Shown here in pieces: positions 59,275 to 62,928 of a stretch of 62,928 bases of DNA. The notes below the pieces were generated by a model. That model saw nothing but the letters and a program-made list of their open reading frames with translations. It was not told the origin of the DNA and searched no databases. A program made the position numbers and the translations under genes. Origin of the DNA: a bacterium (GTDB taxonomy: Bacteria; Krumholzibacteriota; Krumholzibacteriia; LZORAL124-64-63); the NCBI GenBank assembly GCA_020049465.1, contig JAIFKS010000076.1:1-62928 (forward strand), written 5' to 3'. Numbering within the stretch: the stretch's first letter is position 1; the number at the start of each line of letters is the position of its first letter.

Positions 59275-60777
59275 ATGTCCGAACCGCGCGAACGCCTGAT
59301 CCTGGTGGTGGATGATTCACCGCCGACGTGCCTGTACCTCAAGCGCCTGCTCGAGCGCAAAGGGTACCGCGTCCTGACGGCCGGCGACGGCGCCACCGGT
59401 GCGCGCATGGCGATGGAGCACCTGCCTGACCTGATCCTGCTCGACAAGGAAATGCCGGGGATGCACGGCTTCGACGTCAGCCGCATCCTGCGCAAGCATC
59501 AGGATACGAGCGGAATCCCCATCCTCATGATCAGTTCCGAATCGGGGACCGAGGAGAAGATCCGCGGCCTGGACATGGGCGCCGACGATTTCATCGCCAA
59601 GGGGATCTCGGGCGAGGAGTTGTATTCCAAGATCAACGCGTTCCTGCGCATCAAGGACCTTCAGGACCGGTTGCGGCGCGAGAGCGACAAACTGAACCAG
59701 ATCTTCCGCTACCTGCACGAACCGGTGGCGATCTGCGGGCCGGACGACCGCCTGCTGCTGGCCAGCCAGGTGTTCCTGAGCCTGCTGCGGATGCCGCGCG
59801 AGGTGACCCAGTTCAAGACCATGACCGAGATCCTCACCACGCTCGAGATCGAACCGCAGGTGATCGAAAGCCTGCGGGCGGGCTCGCACGAGGACGTGCG
59901 GCTGCTCATCTCGCTGGACGACCGGATCACGCACCTCAAGTGCCGCACGGCGCGGATCAATCTGGGCGAGGACAACACGGCTCTGGCCTATATTTTCCGC
60001 GATATCACGCGCGAAGTGGAATCCGAGCAGATGAAGGCCGATTTCCACTCGATGATCGCGCATGATCTGCGCTCGCCGATGTCCGTGATCCAGGGCTACG
60101 TTTCGCTCATGGCCAGCGGGAAAACCGGCGTCGTGAACGCCACGCAGTCCGAGTTCCTCGATTCGGTCAACCGCAAGATCTCCGAGATGACTTCGCTGCT
60201 GAACGACTTCCTGGACATCAACAAGATCGACGCCGGATTCGTGAACCTGAAATGCGACGACATGAATCTGGGCGAGCTCATGGCCGGGGTTGTGGCCGAT
60301 CTGACGCCGATGGCCGAGAGTTCGGACATCAGCATCGAGGTGGATCTGCCGTCGGCGCCCCTGCTGGTGCATGCCGATTCGCTGCGCGTGACGCAGATCC
60401 TGCGCAATCTGCTGTCCAACGCCATCAAGTACAACGTCGAGGGCGGTTGGATCCGGTTGTCCCTTTCGGTCTGCCAGGACCGGGCCCGGGTCGAGATCAA
60501 GGATGGCGGCATCGGCATGAGCGAGGACGAACTGCGGGTCCTGTTCCAGCCGTACACCCGCGGGTCGACCCAACGCCGGATCAAAGGCGTCGGTTTGGGC
60601 GTGGTCATCGTCAAGAAGCTGGTCGAGAGCCACGGCGGCGCCGTCACCGTGACCAGTTCACCGGGACGCGGTTCGTGCTTCGTCTTCACGCTGCCGCTGG
60701 CGGCGGTCGAGGCCGTGCCGGAGCCCGAAACCGAGGCGCCGGCCCTGCCGCCGGTCCTGCCGGCCGGCGTCCACTAA
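59275..60777 (+). CDS. Response-regulator-fused sensor histidine kinase (REC-PAS-HisKA-HATPase)
   Basis: This 500-residue protein starts with a receiver domain: the acidic pair DD in LILVVDDSPPTC, the phosphoacceptor in LILLDKEMPGMHGF, and the conserved lysine in ADDFIAKGIS. A central PAS-like region (about residues 145-250) follows. Then come a HisKA domain with HSMIAHDLRSPMSVIQGYV (the phosphorylated His precedes DLRSP) and a HATPase (LLSNAIKYNVEGG, then GVGLGVVIVKKLVESHGG). No membrane helix is seen, so it is cytoplasmic. The unusual receiver-first order suggests that upstream phosphorylation controls the kinase. The hairpin at 60807-60834 follows its stop. Confidence 0.92.
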   Translation: MSEPRERLILVVDDSPPTCLYLKRLLERKGYRVLTAGDGATGARMAMEHLPDLILLDKEMPGMHGFDVSRILRKHQDTSGIPILMISSESGTEEKIRGLDMGADDFIAKGISGEELYSKINAFLRIKDLQDRLRRESDKLNQIFRYLHEPVAICGPDDRLLLASQVFLSLLRMPREVTQFKTMTEILTTLEIEPQVIESLRAGSHEDVRLLISLDDRITHLKCRTARINLGEDNTALAYIFRDITREVESEQMKADFHSMIAHDLRSPMSVIQGYVSLMASGKTGVVNATQSEFLDSVNRKISEMTSLLNDFLDINKIDAGFVNLKCDDMNLGELMAGVVADLTPMAESSDISIEVDLPSAPLLVHADSLRVTQILRNLLSNAIKYNVEGGWIRLSLSVCQDRARVEIKDGGIGMSEDELRVLFQPYTRGSTQRRIKGVGLGVVIVKKLVESHGGAVTVTSSPGRGSCFVFTLPLAAVEAVPEPETEAPALPPVLPAGVH

Positions 60778-60806
60778 TCGATCACCCTCTGTTGCGGATC
60801 CATCCA

Positions 60807-60843
60807 GGCCGGTTGCCCCTCGGGGCAGCCGGCCGCGGTCTTT
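60807..60843 (+). terminator. Terminator after the receiver-histidine kinase gene
   Basis: GGCCGGTTGCCCC (60807-60819) pairs with GGGGCAGCCGGCC (60822-60834), with one G-U pair, and is followed by GCGGTCTTTG. The stretch between it and flgF (60844-61054) showed no clear sigma-70, sigma-28 or sigma-54 promoter. Confidence 0.75.
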
Positions 60844-61054
60844 GACGGACCGGGCAGTTCCTGCCGACGCGGCAATTTCTGCCTGGAGGCATGGACGCGG
60901 CCCGCCCCGGGCCGGTGGGGCGCCGTTCCGCCGCGCCGGCCCCCGCAACGCGGGCGGCAAGGACTTCCCCGTCGCCGGACGGACGCCAACCGTGCCCGGG
61001 GCACGCCGTTTGCGAATTCGGCGGGACGCATTGTGTCCCGGGGAAGGAGTGTCC

Positions 61055-61849
61055 GTGATCCGCAGCCTCAATACCGCCGCTCGATCCATGCAGGTCGAGC
61101 AGGTTCGCATCGACGCCCTGGCCAACAATCTGGCCAACGCGTCGGCGAGCGGCTTCCGCCAGATCATCACGCGCCTTGCGGAGCCGGTCACCGACGGCCG
61201 GAACGACGCGGATGCAGGGGCGCCGGTCGCTGCCGCCGGACGCACCACGGCGGGACAGGCAGCGGCCGAGCCGCGCTGGGGGCCGGTGACGCGCGCCGAT
61301 CTGAGCCATGCGGTGGACGTGCGGCCCGGCCCGGTCACGCCGTCGGGCCGCGACACGGACGTGGCGATCATGGGCCGCGGCTTCTTCGAGATCCAGACGG
61401 CCGACGGCCCGCGCTACACGCGCAACGGCTCCTTCATCCTCGACAGCGAACGCCGCCTGACGACGCCCGACGGCCGTCCCGTGGCCGGCGACGGCGGCGC
61501 GCTCACGCTGGAGGGCAACGACTTCTCGATCGCCAACGACGGAACCGTGACCGTCGACGGGCAGGCCGTCGGCCGCCTGAAGCTGGTGGATTTCTCCGAT
61601 CCCTCGCGGCTGGAACACATGGGCGACGCCCTGTTGAAGGCCCCCGACGACATGGCGCCGCAGCCGGTGGCGATCGAGGACACCATCGTGGCCCAGGGTC
61701 ATGTCGAAGGCAGCAACGTGAATCCGGTGGACACCCTGGTGGCGATGATCGGGGCGCACCGTGCCTTTGAGATGCACAGCAAGGTGTTGCAGACCGAGAA
61801 CGAGCTGTTGAACAAGTCGGTGAACAATTTGCCGCGGACTTCCGCCTGA
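61055..61849 (+). CDS. flgF: Flagellar basal-body rod protein FlgF
   Basis: FlgF is part of the proximal flagellar rod. The 264-residue protein has the rod/hook N-terminal motif (VRIDALANNLANASASGF, with NNLAN). It contains the FlgF/G-type middle (DVAIMGRGFFEIQTADGPRY) and the C-terminal motif (EGSNVNPVDTLVAMIGAHRA followed by FEMHSKVLQTE). The GTG at 61055 has a GGAAGGAG site six bases upstream. flgG follows 34 bases later. Confidence 0.88.
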   Translation: MIRSLNTAARSMQVEQVRIDALANNLANASASGFRQIITRLAEPVTDGRNDADAGAPVAAAGRTTAGQAAAEPRWGPVTRADLSHAVDVRPGPVTPSGRDTDVAIMGRGFFEIQTADGPRYTRNGSFILDSERRLTTPDGRPVAGDGGALTLEGNDFSIANDGTVTVDGQAVGRLKLVDFSDPSRLEHMGDALLKAPDDMAPQPVAIEDTIVAQGHVEGSNVNPVDTLVAMIGAHRAFEMHSKVLQTENELLNKSVNNLPRTSA

Positions 61850-61883
61850 CCGGGGTCGCGCCACACAGGAGAGGTGAGCTGAC

Positions 61884-62675
61884 ATGATCAGAGCGATGGG
61901 ATCGGCCGCATCGGGCATGAAGGCCCAGCAGATGAACATCGACACGATCGCCAACAACCTGGCGAACGTGAACACGACCGGCTACAAGCGCAGCCACACC
62001 GAATTCCAGGATCTGCTCTACGAAAAGGTCATGCCCGGCGGCCTGGTGAACGCCGAGGGGCGCGCCACGCCGGTGCGCGTGGAGGTCGGTCACGGTGTCA
62101 AGCTGGTGGCCACCAACAAGAACTTCGACCAGGGAACCATCGTCGCCACCGGGAACCCCCTGGACATCATGATCGAGGGCGACGGGTTCTTCCAGGTCCG
62201 CATGCCGGACGGGACGATCAAGTACACGCGCGACGGCAGCTTCAAGATGGACGCCGACCGCAACGTGGTCACGTCCGAAGGCTATCGCCTCGAGCCTGCA
62301 CTGGTCATTCCCGAGGATGCGATGGACGTCTCGGTGTCCCGTGACGGCGTGGTCAGCACCATGGTCCAGGGAGACGACGCGAACGTGCAGGAGATCGGCC
62401 AGCTGGAACTGGCGCGGTTCCCCAACGCCGCCGGCATGGCGGCTCTCGGCGGCAACCTGTTCAGCCAGACTCCGGGCAGCGGCCAGCCCATCCTGGGCGG
62501 GCCCGGGCTCGAAGGCATGGGCGCCACCTCGGCCGGCTACCTGGAAATGAGCAACGTCGAGACGGTGGACGAACTGGTCAACATGATCACGGCCCAGCGC
62601 GCCTATGAACTGAACTCCAAGACCATCACCATGTCCGACGAGATGCTGCAGGTTGTCAACCGGCTGGTGAGGTAG
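61884..62675 (+). CDS. flgG: Flagellar basal-body rod protein FlgG
   Basis: FlgG forms the distal rod through the periplasm and outer membrane. The 263-residue length is normal. The N-terminus (MNIDTIANNLANVNTTGYKR) and C-terminus (SNVETVDELVNMITAQRAYE) carry the rod signatures, and GDGFFQVRMPDGTIKYTRDG in the middle is the FlgG type. Rod proteins of this kind imply that an outer-membrane-spanning flagellum with P and L rings is made. Confidence 0.95.
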   Translation: MIRAMGSAASGMKAQQMNIDTIANNLANVNTTGYKRSHTEFQDLLYEKVMPGGLVNAEGRATPVRVEVGHGVKLVATNKNFDQGTIVATGNPLDIMIEGDGFFQVRMPDGTIKYTRDGSFKMDADRNVVTSEGYRLEPALVIPEDAMDVSVSRDGVVSTMVQGDDANVQEIGQLELARFPNAAGMAALGGNLFSQTPGSGQPILGGPGLEGMGATSAGYLEMSNVETVDELVNMITAQRAYELNSKTITMSDEMLQVVNRLVR

Positions 62676-62678
62676 GGC

Positions 62679-62928
62679 ATGAAGACGGTCGGATGGGCGA
62701 TCATGCTTCTGGCGCTCATGGCGCCGATGGTCGCGCACGCCTGGACGGTGTCGCTGCCGGACAGCCTGACGGCGTCCTCCGACGTGGTGCGGCTGTCCGA
62801 CCTGTCGACGGTGCCGGTCCCGGCCGAGATGGCCGGTCTTCTGGTGGCCGAGGCCGGGCACGCCGGCGAAACCGCGCTGGTCACCCGCCAGGGCGTCCTG
62901 CGGCGGCTCGTTGCCAACGGACAGGCGG
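62679..62928 (+). CDS. flgA: FlgA, P-ring assembly chaperone (partial, 3' end outside window)
   Basis: The gene starts four bases after the flgG stop region and runs to the window end; 83 residues are visible. It has a signal peptide (AIMLLALMAPMVAHAWTVSL) followed by SSDVVRLSDLSTVPVPAEMA, which fits the FlgA family's xxxVRLxDLAxxP pattern. FlgA helps assemble the periplasmic P ring. The position after flgF-flgG supports the call; only part of the protein can be seen. Confidence 0.8.
   Translation, partial: MKTVGWAIMLLALMAPMVAHAWTVSLPDSLTASSDVVRLSDLSTVPVPAEMAGLLVAEAGHAGETALVTRQGVLRRLVANGQA

Noticed and set aside
60844..61054. Sigma-28 or sigma-54 promoter before flgF
   Set aside because: I looked for TAAA-N15-GCCGATAA and TGGCAC-N5-TTGC patterns and found only partial matches, so no call is made.
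1..62928. Insertion sequences, prophage or plasmid genes, rRNA
   Set aside because: No transposase, integrase, terminal inverted repeats or rRNA segments were seen; the window is ordinary chromosomal content.

Overview
The window (about 63 kb, GC-rich, no rRNA, no insertion sequences, no CRISPR array) looks like a chromosomal segment of a motile, LPS-bearing Gram-negative bacterium outside the Proteobacteria. Evidence for a diderm is a complete Bam/Skp/Lpx block, Lol transporter genes and a full tol-pal operon. Several traits point to the FCB superphylum or a neighbouring GC-rich candidate phylum: a fused LpxC-FabZ protein, bacillithiol genes, an mcsA-mcsB-clpC cluster, a GlmU-like protein of the 'alternative' type and a 29-residue COX24-type protein. 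Assignment to a particular phylum (for example Eisenbacteria or Krumholzibacteriota) is my inference and cannot be proved from this window.

Layout. 1-10.9 kb: housekeeping genes (ftsK end, rimO, a secreted protein, a BamD-like lipoprotein, nadD, polA, coaE, prfB with a programmed frameshift, lysS). 10.9-17.2 kb: lolC/E and lolD, then mcsA-mcsB-clpC, closed by a strong terminator. 17.4-26.7 kb: outer-membrane biogenesis block bamA-skp-lpxD-lpxC/fabZ-lpxA-lpxB-DUF374-lpxK, with a 16-bp tandem repeat just before lpxD. 26.7-27.2 kb: a lipoprotein on the minus strand. 27.3-33.5 kb: nadB-methyltransferase-bshC-bshB-bshA, a bacillithiol operon that probably makes an N-methylated derivative. 33.5-39 kb: a small conserved protein, then tolQ-tolR-tolA/tonB-tolB-pal-cpoB and a cupin. 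39-42 kb: fbp (minus) and a pruA-type dehydrogenase (plus). 42-42.3 kb: two divergent tRNA genes, Leu(CAA) and Ala(GGC). 42.4-45.7 kb: a VTT-family membrane protein, an orphan NarL-type histidine kinase and an EamA transporter. 45.7-52.3 kb: a tetR-tolC-mfp-RND efflux operon. 52.3-55.9 kb (minus): a monoheme cytochrome c, an outer-membrane porin and an octaheme cytochrome, the most unusual system here. 56.2-57.6 kb: a GlmU-like gene with a one-base frameshift. 58-62.9 kb: HU, the 29-aa COX24-type gene, a PilZ protein, a receiver-PAS-histidine kinase and the start of a flagellar flgF-flgG-flgA set.

Genes within blocks are tightly packed, often with ATGA-type overlaps, so most blocks are probably operons. 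Promoters that I could read by eye follow a TTGACA-16/18-TANNNT pattern, with TATCTT, TACAAT, TATATT and TATAAA as -10 elements. Gene functions are inferred from motifs read by eye; no database search was possible.
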